This document shows positions 17,117 through 26,613 of a stretch of 64,000 nt of DNA, piece after piece. This DNA is from Stagnihabitans lacustris. Lineage in GTDB: Bacteria; Pseudomonadota; Alphaproteobacteria; Rhodobacterales; Rhodobacteraceae. Position 1 is the stretch's first letter; the number at the start of each line of letters is the position of its first letter. The notes below the pieces were generated by a model, which made no database searches, was not told where the DNA came from, and was given only the letters and a program-made list of their open reading frames with translations. Location of the stretch: the NCBI RefSeq assembly GCF_025950525.1, contig NZ_JAPDGS010000003.1, forward strand, positions 372,001-436,000, read 5' to 3'. The position numbers and the translations under genes are program-made.

Positions 17117-18418
17117 TCAGGGCAGCAAAGGCGACCAATCGGCATCCGAGGCGCCCGAAGGTGTCGGCACCTGATGCAGGTTGCGGCCCGAGACATCGAC
17201 CGAGAAGATCGCCGCATTGCCGGCCGCGCCCTCACCCTGACGGGTGAACATGATCACGCGGCCATTCGGCGCCCAGGTCGGGCTTTCATCCAGGAAGGAC
17301 GAGGTCAAAAGCCGCTCGTCGCTGCCATCGGGGCGGATCACGCCAATATAGAACCGGCCATCGGCGATCTTGGTAAAGGCGATGAAGTCGCCGCGGGGCG
17401 ACCAGACCGGGGCGGCATAGCGGCCCTTTCCGGACGAAATCCGCGTCGGCTCGCCGCCACCCGCAGGCATCACATAGATCTGCTGGTTGCCCGAACGGTC
17501 GGATTCAAAGGTGATCGAACCGCCATCGGGGCTGAAGGAGGGCGCGGTTTCGATGGACGGCGCATTGGTCAGCTGGCTCAGGCTGCCCGAATTGGTATTC
17601 AGCGCGTAAAGGTCGGAGTTACCGTCCTTTTCCAGCGTGAAGACCACGGTTTGCCCATCGGGGGCAAAGCGGGGGGCAAAGGTCATTGTGCCGGGCTGTT
17701 CTCCCATCGACCGTTTGGACAGGTCGCGGGTGTTCATCAGATAGACGCCCGGGAAACCCGACTCATAGGAAATATAGACGATCTGCGACCCATCGGGCGA
17801 GAAGCGCGGTGCCAGCACGATCGAGGAACTGTCGGTCAGATAGTTCACATTGGCGCCGTCGTAATCCATCACCGCCAGACGCTTTTGACGGGCATCCTTG
17901 GCGCCTTGTTCGCTGACAAACAGGACACGGCTGTCGAAATAGGGGCCCTCGCCCGTGATGCGGGAATAGACCGCATCGGCGACTTTGTGGGCCATGCGCC
18001 GCCAGCTTTTCGCGGAGCCCGCAAACTGCAGACCTTCGCCCATCGCCTGGCCGGTAAAGACGTCATAGAGCTGGAATTTGACCACGATCTTGCCGCCAGA
18101 GGACTGGACCTCTCCGGTGATCAGCACTTGGGCATTGATCGCCTGCCAATCGGCATAGTTGATCGGCCCGCCGAACGCGGAAATCCCCGAGATATAGGCC
18201 GAGGCCGGGATCTCGCGGAACAGCCCCGTGCCGGTCAGGTCCGAGGAGATGACCTGCGTGATATTGGCCGCCTCTTCGCTGCCACCCAGGAAGGTGGGCA
18301 GGGCGAAGGGCATCGGCTCGATCACCGGGTTGTCGAAGCGGATCGTGGGCTCCGCGATTGCGGGCGTGGTCAGGCTGGCAAGCGCCAGCAAGACGGCGGC
18401 AAGGATTGGGTGTTTCAT
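17117..18418 (-). CDS. tolB: Tol-Pal system beta-propeller protein TolB
   Basis: The 433-residue periplasmic protein has a signal peptide (cleavage near AIA-EP, residues 20-24), an N-terminal alpha/beta domain with the [12 protein letters not shown] block and a six-bladed propeller made of repeated FSPDG/WSPRG motifs. TolB links Pal to TolA. The ATG at 18418 begins the signal sequence ([13 protein letters not shown]); upstream open frame is not homologous. It lies 19 bases after the TolA-domain paralogue and 78 bases before pal. Confidence 0.96.
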   Translation of the reverse strand: MKHPILAAVLLALASLTTPAIAEPTIRFDNPVIEPMPFALPTFLGGSEEAANITQVISSDLTGTGLFREIPASAYISGISAFGGPINYADWQAINAQVLITGEVQSSGGKIVVKFQLYDVFTGQAMGEGLQFAGSAKSWRRMAHKVADAVYSRITGEGPYFDSRVLFVSEQGAKDARQKRLAVMDYDGANVNYLTDSSSIVLAPRFSPDGSQIVYISYESGFPGVYLMNTRDLSKRSMGEQPGTMTFAPRFAPDGQTVVFTLEKDGNSDLYALNTNSGSLSQLTNAPSIETAPSFSPDGGSITFESDRSGNQQIYVMPAGGGEPTRISSGKGRYAAPVWSPRGDFIAFTKIADGRFYIGVIRPDGSDERLLTSSFLDESPTWAPNGRVIMFTRQGEGAAGNAAIFSVDVSGRNLHQVPTPSGASDADWSPLLP

Positions 18419-18437
18419 GCGGTCCTCTTCGGATGGC

Positions 18438-18926
18438 TCATCGCACCGTCCCTTGGGAAGGGTCGAAGGTGAGAAGGAAGGATTTCCAGGTGGAATAGTC
18501 GGAAGCGGGAAGGGCGAGCCTGCCCAGCCCGCGATAGACCGCGCGCTGGGCGGCCTTGAAAGCAGGTCGGGCGGCTGTGTCAGATCCGCTGTGGTCAACG
18601 AAGGTGATCCCATCGACCTGTCCGTCAGGCGTCATGGTCACGGACAGGGTCACAACGATATCCAGCGACGCCGTGGGGAGGACACCCACATTCCAAGCCT
18701 GGGTGATGGATTTGCGACTATCGGCAGCCCATGCCGGGCCTTCGGGCAGGGGATCGGCTCGGACTGCAGCCGGGGCCGGGGCGGGTGCCGCCTCACTTAG
18801 GGCCCTTGCACGGACATTGTTGGGTGTCGCCGCGTCCATCGCTTTTTCGGGAACAGGCTCGCGTGCCTGCGATGGCACGCCTGCGAAGAGAGCGAGGGCG
18901 AAGAGGGAGATTGCAAGGACGTTCAC
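18438..18926 (-). CDS. Exported protein consisting of a TolA domain-III-like module
   Basis: This 162-residue product starts at a GTG (18926) overlapping the tolA stop by four bases. It has a signal peptide (residues 1-21, [10 protein letters not shown]), a ~45-residue Ala/Pro linker, and a C-terminal ~90-residue domain clearly related to the end of the adjacent TolA: shared blocks include [28 protein letters not shown], and the near-identical ending YxTWKSxLxxFDPSQG. It lacks the N-terminal membrane anchor that TolA needs to reach TolQR. It looks like a duplication of the TolA C-terminal domain that became an independent periplasmic protein. The function is unknown; it may bind TolB, Pal or CpoB. 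Confidence 0.85.
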   Translation of the reverse strand: MNVLAISLFALALFAGVPSQAREPVPEKAMDAATPNNVRARALSEAAPAPAPAAVRADPLPEGPAWAADSRKSITQAWNVGVLPTASLDIVVTLSVTMTPDGQVDGITFVDHSGSDTAARPAFKAAQRAVYRGLGRLALPASDYSTWKSFLLTFDPSQGTVR

Positions 18927-20157
18927 CGCAGCGCCCCTTGTGACGGGTCAAAGACGAAGAGCATCGACTTCCAGGTCTCATATTTCTCGGGCGGCAGGCC
19001 GAGCCCGTTCGACGCGCCACGGTAAACCGCGCGCTTGGCGGATTCGAAGGCCTGGTTGGCGTCGGCCTGAGAGCCGCCGGTGAACTCGACCAGTTCGATC
19101 GACTGGACCTTTTGATCCTGTGTCAGGCGGACGCGCATGGTGATCGTGACACCGGTGGCCGCCGTCGACAGCGAGCCGATGTTCCAGAACTTTTCGATGG
19201 CCTGGTGCAGGTCGTCGATCTCGCCACTGGACAGCGGCGGGCCAGAGGCCTCGGACCCCGTGCCGCCTTCGCCTTGGGTCGAGGCGGAGGCCTCTTCGGC
19301 ATCGGTCGCATTGGCTTCGGCCAAAGCGGCGGCGATGGCGTCTGTATCGCTGCTTTGATCCGTGGCCGCAGCGGTGTCCTCGGCGCTTTGTTGGGCGCTG
19401 TCGGTTTCTGCATTGTCGGACGAGGCGGTGGAGGTCGTCTCGGGCTCTGCCTGGCCCAGGTTGCGCGGACGCGAGGCCGGGCGCGGCGAGGAGGTGGGGG
19501 CCAGCGTCGGCGCCTGTTCCTCGACCGGTTGGGCCTCGGGGGTGATGTTGGTGACAGTTTCTTCGGGGGCGGCGGCCTCTTCGGGCGGCGGCTCTGCGGG
19601 GGTGGGCTCGGTCGTGTCCTCGGTCGCGGGGGTGGGCGTGTCGGCCTCGGACGGCGCGTCTTCGGCGGGCGTCGGCGTTTCGGCGATGCGCTGGGCGGGA
19701 CGGGGCTTGGGCCGCTGGGTCGAAAGTGGAACTTCGACGGGCTGAGGGATATCGGCGGGCGGCGCCTCGGTGGGCGGCGTCACGGGTTCGGGCGCCGGGG
19801 GGGCCACGTCTTCGGGGACAGGCTCGGGTTCCGGTTCGGGGCGCGGCGGAGGGGCCTGGATGGGCTCCGGAATGGGGGCTGGCTCGGGCGCGGGGGTCGG
19901 TTCGGGGGCGGGCTCCGGGGTCGGTTCGGGGGCGGGCTCTGCCGCCTGGGGCTGGGCCGCCGGGGTGGCGGCGGCCGTATCGGCGCTGGGGGCGGCGGCG
20001 CTCATCGCGTCGAATTCGGCCGAGGTCATCAGCGACACCGTCGTCACCGGCACTTCGGGCGTTTCCGTCTCCCATTGGAAAAGACCCCCGAGCATGGCCC
20101 AGAGGATCAGGCAGCCATGCCCGATGCCCGAATAGAGTGTGCCCTTGTTCATCATGG

Positions 20158-20161
<4 letters not shown>
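18923..20161 (-). CDS. tolA: Cell envelope integrity protein TolA
   Basis: This 412-residue protein has one N-terminal membrane helix (about residues 10-30), a very long Pro/Glu/Ala-rich periplasmic linker with EPAPEPTP-type repeats (about 60-310) in place of the lysine/alanine helix of enterobacterial TolA, and a C-terminal TolA domain III (about 320-412, ending KRAVYRG...TWKSMLFVFDPSQG). It transmits proton-motive-force energy from TolQR to TolB-Pal. The GTG at 20161 overlaps the tolR stop; ATGs at 20155 and 20152 are alternatives. Confidence 0.92.
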
Positions 20162-20637
<476 letters not shown>

Positions 20638-20639
20638 GG

Positions 20640-21383
20640 TCAGGCGTCCAATTGGCGCGACAGGATGGTCGCGAATTCGTCGGCAAAGGATTCGTAACCG
20701 CCGAGGATGCGTTCGCTGTCCGCGTTCAGCTTGTTATAGGCGACGACGGCCGGGATGGCCGCGATCAGGCCGATGCCGGTGGCCAAAAGCGCCTCGGCGA
20801 TGCCCGGCGCCACGACGGCGAGCGAGGTGTTCTGGCTGATGGCGATTTCCTCGAAGGAATGCTTGATCCCCCAGATCGTGCCGAAAAGCCCGATGAAGGG
20901 CGCGGTCGAGCCGGTGGTGGCGAGGAAAGAGAGGCCCTTGTTCAGGATCTCGGCCTCGCGGGAGATGGCCACATCCATGGCGCGGTCGATGCGGGCCTGG
21001 GCGCCGGCGATCAGCCCGCCGTCCTGCCGGTGGCTGCGGCGCCATTCCAGCATGCCGGCGGCGAAGATCTTTTCGCTGGCCCCCTCGGGGGTCGGCCCGA
21101 TGGTCTCGTAAAGCTCGTCCAGCGGCTCACCGGACCAGAAGGCGCGGTCAAAGATCGCGGCCTCCTTGCGGGCGGCACGCAGAAGGATGGCCTTCTGGAT
21201 GACGATCGACCAGGACCAGAAGGACATGCCGATCAGCCCGATCATCACAAATTTGACGATGACAGTGGCCCGCATGAAAAGCGCGGTCAGCGAGAAATCA
21301 AGAGCCTCGGGGGCTGCGGCGGGGGCGACGGTGGTCGCAACATCGGTCGCATCCTGCGCGAGGGCAAGGAAGGTCTGAAACAT
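20640..21383 (-). CDS. tolQ: Tol-Pal system protein TolQ
   Basis: The 247-residue MotA/TolQ/ExbB-family protein has three membrane segments (about 35-55, 150-170, 190-215). The second and third carry TGSTAPFIGLFGTIWGI and the AEALLATGIGLIAAIPAVV motif. The ATG at 21383 starts the conserved reading frame; an upstream in-frame start adds 21 non-homologous residues. It is the first gene of the tol-pal operon after a 550-base gap. Confidence 0.96.
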   Translation of the reverse strand: MFQTFLALAQDATDVATTVAPAAAPEALDFSLTALFMRATVIVKFVMIGLIGMSFWSWSIVIQKAILLRAARKEAAIFDRAFWSGEPLDELYETIGPTPEGASEKIFAAGMLEWRRSHRQDGGLIAGAQARIDRAMDVAISREAEILNKGLSFLATTGSTAPFIGLFGTIWGIKHSFEEIAISQNTSLAVVAPGIAEALLATGIGLIAAIPAVVAYNKLNADSERILGGYESFADEFATILSRQLDA

Positions 21384-21933
21384 GGGGCCTGCTCGTGCGT
21401 TATCGGGGTCTTTTGCCCCTGTTGTCGTTAGTCTACACGGATTCAAGCGGAAAAGCCAACAGTCCCCTTACGGGCGGCGCATTGTCGCCGGATTGTGAAG
21501 AGGGATGGGCGGGCGGCCTTGTTGCGCGCCGCGCGCTGGGGGTGATTTCAGAGCGCGTGCAAGAGGTCTGGCGCCACGCCAGCCTGTCCGATTGGGCCGT
21601 GACCGACGCTGTCCCCGCGCGCCAGACCTGGCCGATTGCGGTCGAGCCGAGGTTTGATCCGTGCAAGCGGGGTGCGCGCGGTGGTTCCACTGTTTTGACT
21701 GTGACCCTGCGCCGCCGGATTGCCCGCATGCCTAGGGCTTGCCGTATCCGGGTCAGCGGTGTGTTGCGTCGCGTTTCCCGCAAATATCTTTGCAGTAAGG
21801 TCGCAGGACGCGTGCCGATCCTGAAACAAAGTGCCGGTCCCATGACCTGCGACCGGCTGCAAAGGCCGTGTTCGGTTTCATGCGCAGGGTCCGGCTGGGG
21901 TTGAGGCGCCCGATCCCACCTTTGCCTCGCCAT
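21384..21933. other. 550-base gap between ybgC and tolQ with long inverted repeats; no gene recognised
   Basis: Frames on both strands are open here, but their translations (Arg-, Pro- and Thr-rich) look like products of GC-rich non-coding DNA. The gap holds an 11-base perfect inverted repeat AGGTCTGGCGC (21564-21574 and 21619-21629), a 9-base inverted repeat GGTCGCAGG (21799-21807 and 21846-21854) and a small palindrome GCAAATATCTTTGC (21780-21793). It must contain the tolQ promoter, and could encode a structured RNA. Confidence 0.45.
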
Positions 21934-22359
21934 CTATGGGTCGGTTGAAACGGGCGTTTCGACAATTGGGCCCCGAGGCCGGGTTTCCTGAAACGGCAGA
22001 CGCGTGGGCGTGCCGTCCTCTTTCAGGCAAACCAGCGTGACCTTGGCTTCGAACAGCGAGACTTGATCGCGCAAGACCGTTTGCAGCAGTGTCAATCGCG
22101 CCGGGGTCCGGGCGGTTTCCCGGGTCTGGATCGTCAGAAGGTCATCGAAATGGGCCGGTTTCAGGTAATCTGCCTCGACCCTTCGGACGGCAAAGACCAG
22201 GCCGCGGGCCTTCAGCGCCACTTGGTCGATGCCCCGGGCGCGCACCCATTCCGACCGCGCTCTTTCGATGAATTTCAGATAGTTGGCGTAATAGACGATG
22301 CCGGCGAGGTCGGTATCCTCGTAGTAGACGCGGCAGGTGAAGGGTGTGTCCGGGGTCAT
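21934..22359 (-). CDS. ybgC: Tol-Pal-associated acyl-CoA thioesterase YbgC
   Basis: The 141-residue hot-dog-fold thioesterase has the 4-hydroxybenzoyl-CoA-thioesterase-type motif YYEDTDLAGIVYYANYLKF, with Asp17 as the expected catalytic residue. YbgC is regularly found upstream of tolQ and probably acts on phospholipid-related acyl thioesters at the membrane. The ATG at 22359 has AGGAAACAG upstream. The open frame continues to 22953, but that part is antisense to fliP. It lies 41 bases after fliP, so it could be read with the flagellar fliF-H-N-P unit. Confidence 0.93.
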   Translation of the reverse strand: MTPDTPFTCRVYYEDTDLAGIVYYANYLKFIERARSEWVRARGIDQVALKARGLVFAVRRVEADYLKPAHFDDLLTIQTRETARTPARLTLLQTVLRDQVSLFEAKVTLVCLKEDGTPTRLPFQETRPRGPIVETPVSTDP

Positions 22360-22400
22360 CTGTTTCCTGGCCTTGGGCGGACAGGTTAACCTTTTGCGCC

Positions 22401-23138
22401 CTACCCGCCAAGGTAACTGCGCACCAGGGCCGAGGAAATCAGCGTCCAACCATTCGCCACGACGAAGAACGCCAGTTTGAAGGGCAGCGAGACGACGGCA
22501 GGTGGCACCATCATCATCCCCATGGCCATCAGGATCGCCGCGACGACCAGGTCGATGATCAGGAAGGGCAGATAGATCAGGAAGCCGATCTGGAAGGCGC
22601 GGGTGATCTCGGAGAGCATGAAGGAGGGGACGAGGAGCGAGAAGGGGGCATCCTGCAGGCTGGTCGCCTCGCCGGGACGCAGCGCCTGAAGTTCGGCAAA
22701 GGTCTTGGGGTCGGTGCGGTTCGCCATAAAGCCGCGGAAGGGTTCGGCCACCAGGGGGATCGCCTCTTCGACCTGGATGCGGCCCTCGGTCAGGGGTTGC
22801 ACGCCATCGGTCCAGGCCTTTGTCAGGACCGGGTCCATGACGAACCAGGTCAGGAACAAGGCCAGCGACACAATGACCATGTTCGGCGGCGACTGCTGCA
22901 GGCCAAGCGCCTGGCGCAGGATCGACAGGACGGTGACGACAAAGGGAAAGCACGTGACCATCACCGCCAGCCCGGGCACGAGGCTGAGCAAGGTGACAAG
23001 AAGGATGATCTCGACCGAGCGGTTGGCAAGCGAGCCGGTGTCGCCGAAATTCAGCGACAGGTCTTGCGCCAAGGCGGCATCGGCCGTCAGGGCAAGGACC
23101 AGAAAAGGCAGAAGGAATTTCACGAACTGCCCGGTCAC
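22401..23138 (-). CDS. fliP: Flagellar export gate protein FliP
   Basis: FliP forms, with FliQ and FliR, the export gate of the flagellar type III secretion system. The 245-residue protein has an N-terminal signal peptide, as in most FliP proteins, then LLSLVPGLAVMVTCFPFVVT, LFLTWFVMDPV and PSFMLSEITRAFQIGFLIYLPFLIID-type signature regions and four membrane segments. The GTG at 23138 overlaps the fliN stop (GTGA) and gives the normal family length. Confidence 0.96.
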   Translation of the reverse strand: MTGQFVKFLLPFLVLALTADAALAQDLSLNFGDTGSLANRSVEIILLVTLLSLVPGLAVMVTCFPFVVTVLSILRQALGLQQSPPNMVIVSLALFLTWFVMDPVLTKAWTDGVQPLTEGRIQVEEAIPLVAEPFRGFMANRTDPKTFAELQALRPGEATSLQDAPFSLLVPSFMLSEITRAFQIGFLIYLPFLIIDLVVAAILMAMGMMMVPPAVVSLPFKLAFFVVANGWTLISSALVRSYLGG

Positions 23139-23401
23139 AGGCCGCCCCGCAGATTGGCCACTTCGGTCAGGCGGACGCAAAGCTGGCCGGCCTGGTCGCC
23201 CTCCATCTCTTGCAGCTCGCCGCGGGCGATCAGGCGGTCGCCCACGTAAAGTTCGACCGGGTCATCGACGCGACGATCCAGCGGCAGGATGGCATCGCGC
23301 CCCAACCGCAGCAGGTCTTTCACCAGGGGGCGCGCCTTGCCAACAGAGATCGTGACCTCGATCGGGACTTGGGCGAAGGGGTTGCTTTCGGGATTATCCA
23401 T
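23135..23401 (-). CDS. fliN: Flagellar motor switch protein FliN
   Basis: This 88-residue protein consists almost only of the SpoA (surface presentation of antigens) domain: VPIEVTISVGKARPLVKDLL, then LPLDRRVDDPVELYVGDRLIARGEL. It forms the C-ring together with FliM and FliG, neither of which is encoded in the window. It is shorter than the E. coli FliN (137 residues) because the variable N-terminus is nearly missing. The start overlaps the fliH end by 8 bases. Confidence 0.92.
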   Translation of the reverse strand: MDNPESNPFAQVPIEVTISVGKARPLVKDLLRLGRDAILPLDRRVDDPVELYVGDRLIARGELQEMEGDQAGQLCVRLTEVANLRGGL

Positions 23402-23990
23402 TTGGGCGATCCTTTTCGGGGGTGTCGAAGAAGCCGCGGACGGCGGCGGCAATGTCGGCGGTGGCCTGGTCAAGGTCCACATGGGCCTCGACCGAGCCGA
23501 AGCGCAGGAAGGCTTGACCCTCGCCCAGGGTGGGTTCCTCCAGCACCTCGATCGGCAAGCCGGTGGCCTGGGTCAGGACGCTTTCGACCGGGGCGCGCGA
23601 GGCGGGGTTGATCACCAGCGTTACCGGCGCATCGGCGAGTTTTTCGGCCAGGGGCATCAAGGCCTCCAGCACGGCGGGGGCAAGGCTTTCGCGGGCAATC
23701 TCGGGCAGAAGCTGCGTGACGACCTGCAACAACAGGGGCTGCACCGATTTCAGGATGTGGGCGCGGGCCTCGTGATAGGTGAAGGACAGCGTCTGCAGGT
23801 TCCGCGCAAGGTCGGCGCGCACCCGCGACTGTTCCTCGTTCATGGCAGAGGTCGCATCGTCCCAGCCGTTCTTGAACCCCTGTTCATAAGAGGCCAGCTT
23901 TTCATCCTCCAGCGAAGAGCGGTCCAGCACCACGGTGTCGGTCTTCACCGGTTTGGGCTCGGTATCGAAGATCGGCAGTTTCAGCGCCAT
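23394..23990 (-). CDS. fliH: FliH-like flagellar export ATPase regulator
   Basis: The 198-residue soluble protein is predicted to be helical in its first ~110 residues (long Glu/Ala/Leu-rich run, including SLEDEKLASYEQGFKNGWDD) and has a C-terminal domain ending in a segment (FLRFGSVEAHVDLDQATADI) like those of FliH/HrpE-type stators. FliH binds the FliI ATPase and links it to the C-ring. The assignment rests mainly on shape and position between fliF and fliN; FliH sequences diverge strongly. Confidence 0.8.
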   Translation of the reverse strand: MALKLPIFDTEPKPVKTDTVVLDRSSLEDEKLASYEQGFKNGWDDATSAMNEEQSRVRADLARNLQTLSFTYHEARAHILKSVQPLLLQVVTQLLPEIARESLAPAVLEALMPLAEKLADAPVTLVINPASRAPVESVLTQATGLPIEVLEEPTLGEGQAFLRFGSVEAHVDLDQATADIAAAVRGFFDTPEKDRPNG

Positions 23991-25597
23991 CAGGCGGTCT
24001 CCTCGTCATGTTCCATCCAGGACCGCAGGATCTCCAGCGATTCGGACTGGCGCTCTTCGATGAGGCGGCGCAGGCGGGCGACGGGGTCGGTCTCGATCCC
24101 GGTCATGGCGGCTTCTTGTTCGGCGAAATCGGCCATGGCGGGCATCGGGAACATGCCGTCGTCGATCTCGCCGTTCAGGGCGGAGGCGGTGTTCAGACCG
24201 GCCAGGCCCGAGGGCAGGGCCAGTTGGATGGAGTCCGACTCCAAGGCCGGCGCAGCGCGGCCCGACGACAGGATCGGGCGGATCACGAAAAGGCCAAGGA
24301 TCAGGGCGACGATCGACAAAACCGCCAGCTGGATCAAGGACATGGCGTTGATCGGCCCAAAAGCCGACATCAGAGAGGATTCCGCCACGGTCCCCTCGGA
24401 CAGGGGCTGCTGGAAGGGCATCGACTTCAGTGTCAGCACGTCGCCCCGCGCCTCGTCATAGCCGACCGCCGAAGCGACCAGATCCTTGAGGTCGGTCATC
24501 TCCTGCTCGGTCCGCGGCTGGAAGGTGACGGTGCCGTCATCGGCCACGATCCGCTCCTGGTCGACCAGAACGGCGACCGAAAGCTTGCGGACCGCGCCGG
24601 GCATCTTGGTCAGCAGGCTTTTGGTTTCCGAGACGTCGTAATTCACCCGCTCCGAACTGTCGTTGGAGGAGCTTTGGTTGCTGCCACCGCCCGCCTGTCC
24701 ATTGGGCAGGTTCGAGGCCACGGTGACATTCTGGTCATTGCCCTGCGACGAATCGGATTTGCTGCTGGTTTCGGTGGCAATCGCAATCCGGCCCTGGGGG
24801 TCGAGCGTGCGGCTGGTCACTTCCTCGCGGTCGGTGACGACGTCCACGGCCACTTCGACCACGGCATTCCCCGGCCCGACACGGGCGGCGAGCAGGCGTT
24901 CGACATTCTTCTTGATTTCAGCCGCGCGGGCGTCGCCCGAGGGATTGATCGCGCCATCGGCCTCTTCGTTCGGGATCAGACCCGCGACCGAATCAATGAC
25001 GGCGACGTCATCCGCGCTCATCCCGGCGACGGCGCCAGAGACCAAGTGGCGGATCGCCCGCGCCTGATCGCCCGTCAGGGGCGTGCCCTTGGTCGTGATC
25101 GTGACACTGGCGGTGGGTTGCGCCTTGGCCTGGAACAATTCGCCTGGCGCCTCGGCGATATGGACGCGGGCGGTGCGGACCTCTGGCATGGCCAGAAGCG
25201 TGCGGGCCAACTCGCCCTCCTTGGCGCGCCAATAGGCGGCGTCAAACATCTGGCTGGTCGTGCCGATGCCTGAAAGGTTGTCCAAAAGCTCGTAGCCTGC
25301 GCCGCTGGAGGTCGGCAGCCCCTGCGAGGCCAGCGTCATGCGTAGCCCGTCGCGCAGCGCCGAATCGACATAGATTGCCGAGCCCTCGACCGTATAGGCC
25401 ACACCTTGTTGGTCCAGCGCGGTGATGACCTCACCGGCCGAGGCCTGGTCGAGGCCCGAGAACAAAAGCGCGTTGCTGCCCTGCCCCGATATTCGTGCGA
25501 CCGACAGAATCGCCATGAACATGGCTATCGTGGCGCCAATGACGATCAATCGCCGGCTGTTGTTGAGACCCGCCCATATCGACAAGAGATTCTGCAA
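23990..25597 (-). CDS. fliF: Flagellar MS-ring protein FliF
   Basis: The 535-residue protein has an N-terminal membrane helix (about 17-36), the YscJ/FliF domain (LLFSGLDQASAGEVITALDQ to about residue 190, with ARVHIAEAPGELF), a Ser/Asn-rich linker near 300-315, a second membrane helix (about 420-440) and a C-terminal tail that would bind FliG. It forms the base ring in the inner membrane. The start is TTG at 25597 with GGAG upstream. It is the first gene of the minus-strand fliF-H-N-P unit and diverges from fliL. Confidence 0.95.
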   Translation of the reverse strand: MQNLLSIWAGLNNSRRLIVIGATIAMFMAILSVARISGQGSNALLFSGLDQASAGEVITALDQQGVAYTVEGSAIYVDSALRDGLRMTLASQGLPTSSGAGYELLDNLSGIGTTSQMFDAAYWRAKEGELARTLLAMPEVRTARVHIAEAPGELFQAKAQPTASVTITTKGTPLTGDQARAIRHLVSGAVAGMSADDVAVIDSVAGLIPNEEADGAINPSGDARAAEIKKNVERLLAARVGPGNAVVEVAVDVVTDREEVTSRTLDPQGRIAIATETSSKSDSSQGNDQNVTVASNLPNGQAGGGSNQSSSNDSSERVNYDVSETKSLLTKMPGAVRKLSVAVLVDQERIVADDGTVTFQPRTEQEMTDLKDLVASAVGYDEARGDVLTLKSMPFQQPLSEGTVAESSLMSAFGPINAMSLIQLAVLSIVALILGLFVIRPILSSGRAAPALESDSIQLALPSGLAGLNTASALNGEIDDGMFPMPAMADFAEQEAAMTGIETDPVARLRRLIEERQSESLEILRSWMEHDEETA

Positions 25598-25648
25598 GAC
25601 TTTCTCCGTTCGGCTTCTGCCGTATCGGTGCAGAATGATCTGTTGGGC

Positions 25649-25663
25649 TTAACAATCGGTTAG
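25649..25663. promoter_or_regulatory. CtrA-like box between fliF and fliL
   Basis: TTAA (25649-25652), seven bases, TTAG (25660-25663) matches the CtrA consensus TTAA-N7-TTAA in seven of eight positions. It lies near the middle of the 110-base divergent promoter region and could serve both operons. CtrA controls flagellar genes in several Rhodobacteraceae. Confidence 0.5.
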
Positions 25664-25707
25664 GATGATCGTTCTATCTTTGCCCCATCTCAGGATGGAG
25701 ATTTGCC

Positions 25708-26199
25708 TTGGCCGAAGCCGAAGCCCCGCAGGACGCGGAACCCGCAAAGAAGTCGAAACTGCCTTTGATCATTGGCCTTGTGCTGTTTTTGGTCATGGGG
25801 GGCGGAGGATTCTTTGCCGTCTATTCCGGGCTGATTCTTGCCCCGGCCGCACCCGAGGGTGGGGCCCACGCCGAACCCGCGCATGAAGAATTGCCCGACG
25901 ATTTCGCCTTTGTCGCCGTGCCTTCGGTCACGATCTCGTTGGGAAATCCTTCGGACAACAAACACCTGCGCTTTACCGCCCAGCTGGAGGTGGCCAAGGC
26001 GCGCTCTGCCAAGGTCGAAGAGCTGATGCCGCGCATCCTGGACGTGCTGAACGGCTATATGCGCGCGCTGGAAGAGACCGATCTTCAGCAACCTGATGCC
26101 CTTGTGCGCCTGCGCTCCCAGATGCTGCGACGCATCCAGATGGTGACGGGCGAAGGCTATGTGCGTGACCTTCTGGTCACGGAATTCGTTTTGGATTGA
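25708..26199 (+). CDS. fliL: Flagellar basal body-associated protein FliL (first copy)
   Basis: This 163-residue protein has a basic N-terminus, one membrane helix (about 18-42), a Glu/His-rich linker and a periplasmic FliL domain (FAFVAVPSVTISLGNPSDNK ... TGEGYVRDLLVTEFVL). FliL surrounds the stator and influences motor output. The start is TTG at 25708 with GGAG seven bases upstream. It heads the plus-strand unit that includes motE and motA; a second fliL lies at 35526. Confidence 0.92.
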   Translation: MAEAEAPQDAEPAKKSKLPLIIGLVLFLVMGGGGFFAVYSGLILAPAAPEGGAHAEPAHEELPDDFAFVAVPSVTISLGNPSDNKHLRFTAQLEVAKARSAKVEELMPRILDVLNGYMRALEETDLQQPDALVRLRSQMLRRIQMVTGEGYVRDLLVTEFVLD

Positions 26200-26208
26200 G
26201 AGGCGGCG

Positions 26209-26613
26209 ATGAATCTGATCGCAGACATTCTGATGGCGGCGGGGTCCTTCGGGGCGGCGATCTATTGCTATGTGCTGTCGGCGCGGTTGAAGAAATTCAC
26301 CGCTCTGGAAAACGGCATGGGCAGCGCGATTGCCGTCCTGTCGGTGCAGGTAGACGACATGACCAAGGCCTTGGAAAAGGCGCGGAATTCGGCCTCTGGC
26401 TCGGCCACGAGCCTGGATGGCCTGACGACGCGCGCCGAGTCGGTCGCGGCGCGGATCGAACTGCTTTTGGCCTCGATGCATGACCTTCCCGACCCGGGCC
26501 CGCGTGTCGCGCCCCCGGTCGCAGCCGCGCCCGAGCCCGAAGATGACCAAGATCGCAAATTGCGGTTCATCCGCCGGCGATCCTCGCGCAATGACCTGGA
26601 GGCGGCGGAATGA
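26209..26613 (+). CDS. Small membrane-anchored protein of the flagellar cluster, unknown function
   Basis: The 134-residue product has one N-terminal membrane helix (about 5-24), a coiled-coil-like region (about 25-90, including DDMTKALEKARNSA and AESVAARIELLLASM) and a Pro/Ala-rich, then basic C-terminus. It resembles the small single-pass proteins often placed between fliL and motE in alphaproteobacteria (possibly DUF6468), though that name is uncertain. It is nine bases after fliL and overlaps motE by four bases (ATGA), so it belongs to the stator operon and may assist motor assembly. Confidence 0.75.
   Translation: MNLIADILMAAGSFGAAIYCYVLSARLKKFTALENGMGSAIAVLSVQVDDMTKALEKARNSASGSATSLDGLTTRAESVAARIELLLASMHDLPDPGPRVAPPVAAAPEPEDDQDRKLRFIRRRSSRNDLEAAE

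Noticed and set aside
21395-21904. Open frames on both strands in the gap upstream of tolQ (169 and 166 codons)
   Set aside because: No domain pattern, no convincing ribosome site, Arg/Thr/Pro-rich translations; inverted repeats point to non-coding structure.
25598-25707. Sigma-54 promoter (GG-N10-GC) between fliF and fliL
   Set aside because: No TGGCAC-N5-TTGC-like pair was seen on either strand; the CtrA-like box is the better signal.
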